A DNA stretch of 64,000 nucleotides from Flagellimonas sp. 389 (GTDB lineage: Bacteria; Bacteroidota; Bacteroidia; Flavobacteriales; Flavobacteriaceae), in the NCBI RefSeq assembly GCF_018449435.1, contig NZ_JAHCMU010000002.1, forward strand, positions 124,001 through 188,000. The letters run 5' to 3'. Under the pieces are notes generated by a model that had not been told where the DNA came from, did not search any database, and saw only the letters and a list, made by a program, of their open reading frames with translations. Shown piece after piece: positions 16,704-24,642 of the stretch. A program made the position numbers and the translations under genes. The first letter of the stretch is position 1. The number at the start of each line of letters is the position of its first letter.

Positions 16704-17717
16704 CTACCAAGCAGTGGGATGCTCATAACTCAACCTACTTCGATTGTATTTCGATTTGTAGGCCACCGGGGAAATCCCAGCATATTTTTTAAACACCTTT
16801 CTAAAAGCTTTTTGGTCCATGTACCCGACTTGGTACATTACCTCGTTCACATTTTGTTCCGTAGATTCCAAACTGCGCTTGGCAGCTTCTATCTTTACTC
16901 TTTGAATGTACTGTGAAGGTGTATTTTGGGTCGCTTTTTTAAACCTGCGCACAAAGTTTCTGTTGCTAATGGCATATTCTCTTGCCAATTTTTCGACCGA
17001 TATTCTTTCGTTGACATTACGCTCTATGTATTTCTGCGCCTCTTTTATGGTAAGGTCATCATGGTCTTTTTGTCCTTGAAAAATAGCGAACTGATTCTGG
17101 TTCTCACGATCAATATCGATTTCAAGGAACTTTGAAATATAAACAGCTACCGCTCTACCACAATATTTTTCTACCAAGTGAAGCATTAAATTTAAGAAAG
17201 AGTACGCTCCACCACTTGAATAAACTCCATCCTGATCGGTAACTATTCTATTGGAAACTAAATTGACCTTGGGAAACATTTTCCTGAACATGTCCATTGC
17301 TGCCCAATGGGTAGCGCATTGCTTACCGTCCACTAAGCCTGTTTGTGCCAACACGAACGCACCAATGCACATACTACCCACTTCCGCTCCATATTGGTTT
17401 CTTTGTCGAAGTATCCAAGGTACAAAATCCTTATTTTGTCCCAAATCTTCCAATAACTTATCCGGTCTAATCGCCGGTATCAATATCAAATCGGTTTTTT
17501 CAATATCATGGATGGTGTCGCTACAGTGAACACTGAATAAACCATTGTATAAAGAGTAGTCCTTTTCCAACCCCACTAAATGGACCTTGAAAAAATCCTC
17601 GTTTGCTACGCTAGTCTGCTTTAAATAGCTATTTGCTGCCATTAAGACCTTAAGGGGGCCTACTATGCTGCTCAAAATTGCATCCCCTTTGGGAACCAGA
17701 ATACTTACATGTTTCAT
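16704..17717 (-). CDS. GlxA-type AraC family regulator with DJ-1/PfpI domain
   Basis: 337 residues from the ATG at 17715-17717, where MKHVSILVPKG begins the DJ-1/PfpI fold. The frame stays open to 17846, but that extension lacks recognisable sequence. Residues about 5-190 form the amidase-like ligand domain with the nucleophile-elbow cysteine in GSMCIGAF. Residues about 235-330 hold two helix-turn-helix motifs (ISVEKLAREYAISNRNFVRRFKK and VNEVMYQVGYMDQKAFRKVFKKYAG) that bind DNA. Targets are unknown. Diverges from the small gene at 17827. Confidence 0.88.
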   Translation of the reverse strand: MKHVSILVPKGDAILSSIVGPLKVLMAANSYLKQTSVANEDFFKVHLVGLEKDYSLYNGLFSVHCSDTIHDIEKTDLILIPAIRPDKLLEDLGQNKDFVPWILRQRNQYGAEVGSMCIGAFVLAQTGLVDGKQCATHWAAMDMFRKMFPKVNLVSNRIVTDQDGVYSSGGAYSFLNLMLHLVEKYCGRAVAVYISKFLEIDIDRENQNQFAIFQGQKDHDDLTIKEAQKYIERNVNERISVEKLAREYAISNRNFVRRFKKATQNTPSQYIQRVKIEAAKRSLESTEQNVNEVMYQVGYMDQKAFRKVFKKYAGISPVAYKSKYNRSRLSYEHPTAW

Positions 17718-17826
17718 TATCAATACTTTTATAGGATAAATGTAGTCGTAAAAATTGGCGTAATCAACCCTTAAAAGTGTCTTGTATACCCTCTTTTTGG
17801 GCCTGTTTCTTTTGTAGTTTTGGATT

Positions 17827-18144
17827 ATGGAGTTTGATACGTTCAAAGAAATCAGGAAACTGTTATGTTCAAAACATCCTCTTGTGACCGAAGGAAAAAT
17901 GATGAGCTCTCCTGCAATCCACTATAACAACAAGGTCCTTGCATTTTTTTCCAGAAGCCATAAAATGGTCTTTAAATTGGGGAAAGACTTCAAGGTTGAT
18001 CAAGTCAATGTCGAACTTAGGGAATTCAATCCGTTCAAAAACAAAGGTCCTTTATCTGGTTGGTACGAAGTGGATTTTACGGAAAAAGAGGTTTGGGAAG
18101 AACTGACAAACCTCGCGTTAAGCCTAGCTAAGGAAAATTCTTGA
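17827..18144 (+). CDS. Small conserved protein, MmcQ/YjbR-like
   Basis: 105 residues, no signal or membrane span. The pattern GKMMSSPAIHYNNKVLAFF ... MVFKLGKD ... GPLSGWYEVDF ... VWEELTNLALSLAKE resembles small proteins of the MmcQ/YjbR or TfoX N-terminal type, which are predicted DNA- or ligand-binding. This resemblance is weak and the function is unknown. Divergent from the GlxA-type regulator with 109 nt between start codons. Confidence 0.6.
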   Translation: MEFDTFKEIRKLLCSKHPLVTEGKMMSSPAIHYNNKVLAFFSRSHKMVFKLGKDFKVDQVNVELREFNPFKNKGPLSGWYEVDFTEKEVWEELTNLALSLAKENS

Positions 18145-18207
18145 AAATCTTGTCCAAATGAAACCAATTAAATCGTCTCATTAAAAACAAACCTTAAAAC
18201 TTACTAG

Positions 18208-18867
18208 ATGATCAATGAAACATATAGTTCCTTTTTTAAAGAGTTGGCCAAAAACAACTACAAAGAATGGTTCCACGCCAACAAAAAACGCTATGAAAAT
18301 GACGTCAAAATGCCATTTTTAAATCTACTGAATGCCATTCTTCCCACTTTAAAGCAATGGGAAAGCAAAATTGATGAGGATTCAAAAAAAGCATTGTTCC
18401 GTATCAATAGGGACATTCGATTTTCCAAAGATAAATCCCCGTACCATACCATAATGAAAGCTGGTTTTTCCTCGGGAGGCAAAAAATCGGAGTTACCTGG
18501 CTTCTATTTGGGCATTGATGCTGAAAATATTCATGTAGGTGGGGGACTTTTTATGATAGGTACGCCAGAACTAAAAAAACTTCGGTACAAAATTGCGGAA
18601 AACCCTGAAGTTTTGTTGTCCATTGTACAACAACCGGATTTTACACAAAACTTTGGAAAACTAAAAGGAGACAAAGCCAAACGATTGGATAAGGAATTAA
18701 TGGTTGCAACTGAAAAGACAGATTTGGTTTTAAACAAGCAATTCTATGCTATGTCCGAATTTCCATTGGTACCTTTTTATGATTCTGAAATTTTGATAGA
18801 AGAGATTTTGAATCACTTTAAAGTAATTCGACCACTAAATGCATATCTAAATGAGGCATTGGCCTAG
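18208..18867 (+). CDS. DUF2461 family protein
   Basis: 219 residues. The opening SSFFKELAKNNYKEWFHANKKRYEND and the middle stretch ALFRINRDIRFSKDKSPYHTIMKAGFS ... PGFYLGID match the DUF2461 (TIGR02453) family. It is soluble and widespread in bacteria, with no established biochemical function. Same direction as its neighbours but with ordinary spacing. Confidence 0.88.
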   Translation: MINETYSSFFKELAKNNYKEWFHANKKRYENDVKMPFLNLLNAILPTLKQWESKIDEDSKKALFRINRDIRFSKDKSPYHTIMKAGFSSGGKKSELPGFYLGIDAENIHVGGGLFMIGTPELKKLRYKIAENPEVLLSIVQQPDFTQNFGKLKGDKAKRLDKELMVATEKTDLVLNKQFYAMSEFPLVPFYDSEILIEEILNHFKVIRPLNAYLNEALA

Positions 18868-18906
18868 CTGAGTTTTTTATTAACCATATTATATAAATAT
18901 TAACAA

Positions 18907-19275
18907 ATGACAACACAAGAAGTAGCAGACAAATTGGTAAGCCTTTGCAGGGAAGGCAAGTACGATGAAGCCTATGGTCTTTATACCAAAGACGCAGTAA
19001 GTCTTGAAATGCCCGGAGTGCCCAATGAAAAGACCGAAGGGCTTGATAACATACTAAAAGGTTTTGAACAATGGGCAAGCAATATCGAAGAGACCCATGG
19101 CGGTACGGTCGGTGACCCCGTGGTCATGGGCAATCATTTTTCGGTTCCCATGTCCAGCGATGTCACCTTTAAAGGAATGGGCAGGTGCAAAATGGAGGAG
19201 CTTTGCGTATATGAGGTGGAAAACGGAAAAATAAAGAAGGTCCAATTCTTTTATGATCCATCAGTAATGTCTTAG
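18907..19275 (+). CDS. SnoaL-like (NTF2 fold) protein
   Basis: 122 residues. It begins with the helix pattern EVADKLVSLCREGKYDEAYGLYTKDAVSLEMPG and ends in strand pairs (MEELCVYEVENGKIKKVQFFYD), the cone-shaped NTF2/SnoaL fold that binds small ligands. Members include cyclases and isomerases as well as stress-related binding proteins; no active-site assignment is possible. An intrinsic terminator follows. Confidence 0.75.
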   Translation: MTTQEVADKLVSLCREGKYDEAYGLYTKDAVSLEMPGVPNEKTEGLDNILKGFEQWASNIEETHGGTVGDPVVMGNHFSVPMSSDVTFKGMGRCKMEELCVYEVENGKIKKVQFFYDPSVMS

Positions 19276-19300
19276 GAGTTTATGTATCAATCTAATGGTC

Positions 19301-19328
19301 AAGCGCTTCAAATTGAGGCGCTTTTTTT
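19301..19328 (+). terminator. Intrinsic terminator after the SnoaL-like gene
   Basis: AAGCGCTTC (19301-19309), loop AAATT, GAGGCGCTT (19315-19323) form a 9-bp stem with one G-U pair. T-run at 19322-19328. The stop codon of the convergent ABC gene (19327-19329) falls at its edge. Confidence 0.9.
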
Positions 19329-20022
19329 ATCCCCCAAAGAACGTTTCGAGTTCTTTAAGCGTTTCTGCAGAAGTCTGGATGTCCTTTACAACTTCACCTT
19401 TGTTCAACACTACAATGCGTTCACAAACTTCAGTAACATGGATTAAATCATGGCTCGAAACCAATACGGTAACATTTTCTTTGGTCGCCAATTCTTTAAT
19501 AATACCCTTTAAGCGTATTTGGGTCGTGGGATCCAAATTTGCAAAAGGCTCATCCAGAATCACCACCTCAGGATTGCCAATAAAAGAAGCAACAATACCT
19601 GCTTTTTTTTGGTTTCCTTTGGAAAGGTCTCGCAGATATTTTTTCTGCCCAAGAATTTCTCCATGGAAGAAATCTTCAAATTGTGATAAAAGCGCATCTA
19701 CATCTGCCTTGTTTCTTCCACGTAGTTCCCCGATAAAGTAGAAATATTCTTCAGGGGTCAAATAGCCTATCAGAAAGGTTTCATCAATAAAAGCTGAAGT
19801 AAATGGTTTCCATGCCTCGCTCTGATCTACTTGGATTTCGTTGTTAATGATATGGCCAGTGGAGGGCTGTATCAAATCCAACAACAACGAAAAGAGTGTG
19901 GTCTTGCCCGCACCATTATTGCCTACAAGGCCAAAACTTTGTCCTTTTGGAATTTCTAAAGACTCAACGTTCAAAACAGTCTGTGAACTATAGGTTTTTG
20001 AAAGGTTATGTGCTGTAATCAT
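19327..20022 (-). CDS. ABC transporter ATP-binding protein
   Basis: 231 residues. Walker A GNNGAGKTT (about 34-42), signature loop LSKGNQKKAG (about 133-142), Walker B VVILDEPFANLDP (about 152-164) and a switch histidine in VLVSSHD are all present, so the ATPase should be active. The partner is the DUF5687 membrane protein 60 nt upstream; the pair forms an exporter-type ABC system with unknown cargo. The spacer contains a hairpin repeat (20041-20068). Confidence 0.92.
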   Translation of the reverse strand: MITAHNLSKTYSSQTVLNVESLEIPKGQSFGLVGNNGAGKTTLFSLLLDLIQPSTGHIINNEIQVDQSEAWKPFTSAFIDETFLIGYLTPEEYFYFIGELRGRNKADVDALLSQFEDFFHGEILGQKKYLRDLSKGNQKKAGIVASFIGNPEVVILDEPFANLDPTTQIRLKGIIKELATKENVTVLVSSHDLIHVTEVCERIVVLNKGEVVKDIQTSAETLKELETFFGG

Positions 20023-20040
20023 ATATTTGGTGTTTTGATT

Positions 20041-20068
20041 TGATCGTTTCGACTTCGCTAAACGATCA
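20041..20068. repeat. Hairpin repeat with TTTCGACTTCGCTAAA core
   Basis: TGATCGTTT (20041-20049), 10-nt loop CGACTTCGCT, AAACGATCA (20060-20068) form a perfect 9-bp stem. It lies in the 60-nt spacer of the ABC operon. The core matches the element at 11704-11725. Confidence 0.75.
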
Positions 20069-20082
20069 TGTGTTGGTTTTAA

Positions 20083-21555
20083 TTATGCTTTTTGTTTGTA
20101 GGCAACTAGCGTTTTATACTTTTCCTTTTTGTAGATTTTTTCGATTATCTCAAAAGCCTTGTCCTTAAAAACAAAGCCGAGTACGCCGAATAACGTTACG
20201 AAAATATATCCAGCGGCCGGACTAATTGCAAAATGTCCTATCGTGTAAATAATTATGGGCAATAAAAGTTTAGGTAAGGTCAAGAGCAAGGTCTTTGCGT
20301 TGAACGCTTGCTTATCACCAAAGGCTTTTTTATTTGACGTAAGGTCAATAGGAGTTTTTACGTAAGCTCCGCCCCAGAGCACTAAATACGAATTAATGCC
20401 CACGTTATATATTGCCCCAGCTAAAACGGCTGCATAAGCTTCCCATCCGTAATAGAGATAAAATGTTGCTAAAAAAGTTGATATCACAGTGGCGATAATG
20501 ACCAAATACCATTTGGAGCTCAGGTATTCTTTATACTGAATGTTTTGACTCATCATCAAGGGATAATAACTACTGTCCCAACTTGGCACATACTGCCCAA
20601 AACTAAAGAGGAATCCACCCGTAACAAAAATTCCGGCGAAAATCTTCATGAATGGATTATCGTAAGATTCAACGGCCCCTCCAAAAAATAGAAGGCCATA
20701 GAAAATAAAAAAGAATCCCATAATCACTGCCGTGCGCGCGCGTTTGTTTCTTTTAATAAGCTTAATATCATTTTTTAGGAAGGTACCAAGATTACCAAAG
20801 CGATTTAACCAATCAAGATTTTCGGTTTTTGCTTCGGAAGCTTTGGTGGCCAATCCACCATCCAAGTACATATTCTTCTTAAAATAATTGAACGCAGAAC
20901 CAAACAAGGCCAAAAGAATGGCCCATGGAATCAATGCTGTTACAGGTATATCGAAAAGTATATCGAACAATGGGGCGGTGTAGGTTGTAATATCAAACCA
21001 ACCGTAGTATTGGGAAACTCCCAGTAGTATAAAAAGACCCGCAATACCATAAAAGACATTGTTTTTATTGTTGACCAGTACATTGATAAAATTATTGCAA
21101 TAGATCAATGCCATTAATCCCAAATGCCATCCAACAACATTGGCAACGCCATAATCTTGCGTTAGTAAAACAATGCTAAATGGCACAAAAAAGAAGGCAT
21201 GTGACCAATTGAAAAAAGACACCGCTGTCTTACCCAAAGAATAGTAAACTACCTGGCTCTTTTTAAAAGGCAAGTACAACAAGGGCTTAATGTTGGTAAC
21301 CGGCATTTTTTGCAACATGTACCGAAAAACCATATCAAAGGCCAAATAATAAATCATAAATTGATTGACCACGCGCAAAGGGTCTCCCAAATCTGCATCT
21401 TCAATGATAAAATAAACCCCTACGCCCAAGCTTAAAAAAACCCCTATAAAGTAAAGTGCTCCAAAAGCCATTAGGATTTTAAACCATATTTCCGTTCGAA
21501 ATGAGGCCGACCTAAAAAAGGATTTCCATTGAAGGTTGATGAAGTGTTTGAACAT
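20083..21555 (-). CDS. DUF5687 family ABC transporter permease
   Basis: About 490 residues from the ATG at 21553-21555 (MFKHFINLQWKSFFR); six more codons upstream look non-native. Some 12 hydrophobic segments. The N-terminal amphipathic stretch FINLQWKSFFRSASFRTE is the usual opening of DUF5687 proteins. Encoded directly before an ABC ATPase, it is the membrane half of an exporter of unknown substrate. Confidence 0.85.
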   Translation of the reverse strand: MFKHFINLQWKSFFRSASFRTEIWFKILMAFGALYFIGVFLSLGVGVYFIIEDADLGDPLRVVNQFMIYYLAFDMVFRYMLQKMPVTNIKPLLYLPFKKSQVVYYSLGKTAVSFFNWSHAFFFVPFSIVLLTQDYGVANVVGWHLGLMALIYCNNFINVLVNNKNNVFYGIAGLFILLGVSQYYGWFDITTYTAPLFDILFDIPVTALIPWAILLALFGSAFNYFKKNMYLDGGLATKASEAKTENLDWLNRFGNLGTFLKNDIKLIKRNKRARTAVIMGFFFIFYGLLFFGGAVESYDNPFMKIFAGIFVTGGFLFSFGQYVPSWDSSYYPLMMSQNIQYKEYLSSKWYLVIIATVISTFLATFYLYYGWEAYAAVLAGAIYNVGINSYLVLWGGAYVKTPIDLTSNKKAFGDKQAFNAKTLLLTLPKLLLPIIIYTIGHFAISPAAGYIFVTLFGVLGFVFKDKAFEIIEKIYKKEKYKTLVAYKQKA

Positions 21556-21653
21556 AGGTTGGTGGTTTTCCAAAAGTTAGTACCTAAAGTACACGATTTG
21601 TTACAAAACGTGTGCTTTTTTTAAAATTCAACGTTCAAAATAGACCGAATCCG

Positions 21654-21661
21654 TAATTTTG
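21654..21661 (+). promoter_or_regulatory. Candidate promoter -7 box for the reductase gene
   Basis: TAATTTTG matches the Bacteroidota TAnnTTTG box, 19 nt before the ATG at 21681, followed by CAAAAAAA as often seen. The -33 region is only weakly TTG-like. Confidence 0.5.
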
Positions 21662-21680
21662 CAAAAAAAATTGATAGTCC

Positions 21681-22730
21681 ATGAGTGATTTTCACGCATT
21701 AAAAATTGCCGCAGTAGATTCCCTAACATCAAATTCAGTAGCCCTTACTTTTGAAATTCCAGAAAGCCTTAAAGATACATTTGTCTTTGACGCCGGGCAA
21801 TACATTACCTTAAAGCATCAAATAAATGGTGAAGAAGTGCGCAGAGCTTATTCGATATCCTCCGCGCCATCATCTGGAAAACTTACCGTGGGAATTAAGA
21901 AGGTACCAAATGGTACATTTTCTGTTTATGCCAATGAACATATGGCTTGCGGTGATGTCACAGAAGTAATGCCACCTGAAGGTCGCTTTGTTTTTGAAAA
22001 ATCCAAAGCAGCAAAACAAGTAATGGCGTTTGCAGCAGGAAGTGGAATCACGCCTATCATGAGTATAGCTCAAACTGTATTGGAGAGTAATACTGAAAAC
22101 ACTTTTGTTCTCGTTTTTGGAAATCAAACTCCAGATGAGACCATGTATCGTAATGCTTTAGTACAATTACAAGAAAAATATGCTGATCGGTTTTTTATTC
22201 AATGGGTGTACAGTCGTTCTTCTGAACCGGATTGCTTATTTGGCCGTATAGAAACCTCAACGGTCAATCTCATCACTAAAAATAAATTCAAGGACACAGC
22301 TTTTGATGCCTACTACTTGTGCGGGCCTGAAGAGATGATTACCATAGTATCCGATACCTTAAAAAACAATGAAGTATCTGAGGACAAAATCTTTTTTGAG
22401 CTTTTTACGGGCACTGAAACTGAAGATACCTTGGCAGAAGATCTAGAGGGAAAAACAAAATTGGAAGTTCTGGTCGATGATGAAACCTTCTCCATCGTCA
22501 TGGATAAAAAAGAATTGGTTTTGGACGCCGTTTTAAAGAAAAATATTGACGCTCCCTATTCTTGTCAAGGCGGTGTATGTAGTAGTTGTATTGCAAGGGT
22601 AACAGAAGGAAAAGCAGAAATGGTGAAAAATCAGATTTTAACCGATGGCGAAGTGGCAGAAGGGTTGATTTTAACTTGTCAAGCGCATCCGACTACTCCG
22701 ACTTTAAAGGTGGATTACGACGATGTTTGA
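21681..22730 (+). CDS. FAD/2Fe-2S oxidoreductase, PaaE-like
   Basis: 349 residues in three parts. The FAD domain is about 1-105 (RRAYSISSAPSS binds FAD), the NAD(P)H domain about 110-235 (FAAGSGITPIMS, then YYLCGPEEMI), and a C-terminal plant-type ferredoxin domain has cluster ligands Cys295, Cys300, Cys303 and Cys333 (CQGGVCSSC ... LTC). This order is that of phenylacetyl-CoA epoxygenase reductase PaaE and related ring-hydroxylase reductases. No other paa gene is nearby, so its electron acceptor is unknown. Confidence 0.88.
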   Translation: MSDFHALKIAAVDSLTSNSVALTFEIPESLKDTFVFDAGQYITLKHQINGEEVRRAYSISSAPSSGKLTVGIKKVPNGTFSVYANEHMACGDVTEVMPPEGRFVFEKSKAAKQVMAFAAGSGITPIMSIAQTVLESNTENTFVLVFGNQTPDETMYRNALVQLQEKYADRFFIQWVYSRSSEPDCLFGRIETSTVNLITKNKFKDTAFDAYYLCGPEEMITIVSDTLKNNEVSEDKIFFELFTGTETEDTLAEDLEGKTKLEVLVDDETFSIVMDKKELVLDAVLKKNIDAPYSCQGGVCSSCIARVTEGKAEMVKNQILTDGEVAEGLILTCQAHPTTPTLKVDYDDV

Positions 22731-22736
22731 TTACTA

Positions 22737-22771
22737 ATTGAAAGGCATAAGTTGAAAATTAAAAATGAATA
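22737..22771 (+). repeat. Degenerate heptad block after the reductase gene
   Basis: Five consecutive 7-mers: ATTGAAA, GGCATAA, GTTGAAA, ATTAAAA, ATGAATA. It lies in the convergent gap before the patatin gene and starts 7 nt after the reductase stop codon. Confidence 0.6.
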
Positions 22772-22784
22772 TTACGCCAAATTT

Positions 22785-23579
22785 TTATTTTGACTTTTCC
22801 ATTTTCAATTCATTCTCAAGCGCTCTACTGGCATAATCGTACCCTAAGGTAAAAGCTTTTTCAATCCCTTTTTTATCCAACATACGAATGGTTTCCAGTT
22901 CCTTTGGCTCAATATAGAAATCGCATGCTTTTACTTTTTGGTGATTGGATGCATAAATCATTAGTCCAGTTACCCTCCCAGCTAATTGAAAAGAATTCTT
23001 TAGGTGCTTTTTTTCAAGTTCACCTACTATGGAGACATTGCTCCCTATGATGAAATCTGTTTTGTCGTCCACACATTCCTTTGGAAAGTTGTTCATAATA
23101 CCGCCATCTGCGTAGAGTATTCCATTTATTTCAACAGGGCTGAAAACAGGTGTTAGTGCCGCCGAAGCTAAAAGCGGTCTAATCAATTCGCCCTCAGAAA
23201 ACAATTTTTCCTTTCCTTTTAATAAATCGGTTGCAACTACATATAAGGATTTTTCCAAACTCTCAAATGAGTTCTTGGGAAAATAGCTTTTAAAGATGTT
23301 AAAGTATCTTTCCGTATCTATAAATCCAGGTTTGCTGATAGCAAAAAAATTGTATTGAAACAGTGGCGTCTGCTTAAAAAACTCCAACATGTCTTTTTCA
23401 GAATTACCATTGGCATATAGTGCCCCAACCAAAGCACCTACACTTGAGCCTGCAATAAAATTTGCCTCTATATCAAATTCTCGCATTGCTTTTATAAGGC
23501 CAATGTGTGCCATTCCTCGAATTCCCCCTCCTGAAAGAACCAATCCAATGCGTTTTGCCCCTATAATGTCAACCCCCAT
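22785..23579 (-). CDS. Patatin-like phospholipase (RssA-like)
   Basis: 264 residues. The oxyanion-hole motif SGGGIRG is at about 16-22, the nucleophile elbow G-S-S46-V-G at 44-48, and the catalytic Asp in YADGGIMNNFP at about 150. The Ser-Asp dyad is complete. Members are cytosolic serine lipases or acyl hydrolases; the substrate is not predictable. Convergent with the reductase gene. Confidence 0.88.
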   Translation of the reverse strand: MGVDIIGAKRIGLVLSGGGIRGMAHIGLIKAMREFDIEANFIAGSSVGALVGALYANGNSEKDMLEFFKQTPLFQYNFFAISKPGFIDTERYFNIFKSYFPKNSFESLEKSLYVVATDLLKGKEKLFSEGELIRPLLASAALTPVFSPVEINGILYADGGIMNNFPKECVDDKTDFIIGSNVSIVGELEKKHLKNSFQLAGRVTGLMIYASNHQKVKACDFYIEPKELETIRMLDKKGIEKAFTLGYDYASRALENELKMEKSK

Positions 23580-23890
23580 GATTTATGTCGATTTAAAGCA
23601 TCATAAAATTAGTTCCTTAAGGTCAAACCTAGCAACTTCAACGTATTTTTTAAGACAATATTACCGACTATTGGGTCTGTAAAGCATTCAGATACAAGGT
23701 AATTTTACCGTACATCGAATACTTGTTATTTTTAATCTATGAAATTCTAACATGTTGATTTTCAAAACCGACCAAACAGTCGGAATGTTAAAATTGATGA
23801 TTGTGCACAAAAATTGTAATCAAGAATACCTGTTTTCGACCAAACTAGGTATACATATATGTTGTATGTTTATAGTATAGGCATCTAATC
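23580..23890. other. Regulatory gap before the ArsS-type locus
   Basis: A 311-nt non-coding stretch between the divergent patatin gene and the DUF2064 gene. It contains the operator-like site at 23767-23784, itself enclosed by a further inverted repeat TAACAT (23748-23753) / ATGTTA (23785-23790). A+T-rich promoter-like sequence lies near 23850-23880 but no clear TAnnTTTG box. I see no ORF. Confidence 0.6.
23767..23784. promoter_or_regulatory. TetR-type operator candidate upstream of the ArsS-type locus
   Basis: ACCGACCAAACAGTCGGA: half-sites CCGAC and GTCGG separated by 6 nt, about 107 nt before the TTG start of the DUF2064 gene. The layout ACCGACC-N4-(A/G)GTCGG is the same as in the palindrome before tetR at 39873-39890. 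Confidence 0.6.
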
Positions 23891-24589
23891 TTGAAAAATA
23901 CTTTCCAAAGAGAAACGGCAGTTTTAATATTTGCGAATTCCGCGATTGTGGATGCTCGTCTTAAAAACACGATGGCAAATCCGGACTTGTTTCAGGCATT
24001 GACCAAGCGTACGCTTCAAATTGTTAGTGCATCTGGATTACCCTATTTTCATTTTACCGAAAAAGAACAACAAGGAACAACCTTTGGCGAACGTTTTTCC
24101 AATGCTATTGAAGCAATCTATGAAAAAGGGTATGAAAATATTATAACTGTAGGTAATGATAGTCCACAGCTAAAAACCTCCCATATTCTTGAAGCTGAAC
24201 AACAGTTGCAATTAGGAAAAACAGTTCTTGGGCCTACGCTGGATGGTGGATTCTACTTAATGGGACTCCATAATTCCAATTTTGACCCTCATCTTTTCAA
24301 AAAATTACCTTGGCAACGTTTTGGTCTTTTAAACAAAATATCAAACCTAATTGCCAGTTATGATTCCCATTTGTTCAGACTTCCTGTTTTGCAGGATATC
24401 GATAACAAAGAAGATGTAAAAACTTTATTGAATTTTTCCAAGACGGTTGCAGCTTCAATCCTAAAAATTCTTCAGGAATTATTTAAACCCTCTTTCCGGA
24501 TTACCTTAAAAAATGTCCGGATCTGTCAATCAAATTTCACCTCACTTTATTTTAATAAGGGTTCACCAGTCTTAATGCAATTTTCCTAA
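23891..24589 (+). CDS. DUF2064 glycosyltransferase (arsenosugar-associated type)
   Basis: 232 residues from a TTG start; an in-frame TAG at 23873-23875 excludes a longer reading. The GT-A-like core has FGERFSNAIEAIYEKGYENIITVGNDSPQL (nucleotide/metal site NDSP) and LGPTLDGGFYLMGLHN, hallmarks of the DUF2064/TIGR04282 family linked to arsenosugar biosynthesis. The last 50 or so residues look non-conserved and may be a late-stop tail. It opens a unit with SusC, SusD, a symporter, a fusion protein and ArsS. The donor and acceptor are unknown. Confidence 0.8.
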   Translation: MKNTFQRETAVLIFANSAIVDARLKNTMANPDLFQALTKRTLQIVSASGLPYFHFTEKEQQGTTFGERFSNAIEAIYEKGYENIITVGNDSPQLKTSHILEAEQQLQLGKTVLGPTLDGGFYLMGLHNSNFDPHLFKKLPWQRFGLLNKISNLIASYDSHLFRLPVLQDIDNKEDVKTLLNFSKTVAASILKILQELFKPSFRITLKNVRICQSNFTSLYFNKGSPVLMQFS

Positions 24590-24642
24590 GCGTTTATAAA
24601 ATGGCATCCCTGCCATACAAAGACTAACGATTAAACTCATAA

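Noticed and set aside
17815..17822. TAGTTTTG as a promoter -7 box for the gene at 17827
   Set aside because: It ends only 4 nt before the start codon, so the transcript would begin inside the gene. No -33 element at a normal distance.
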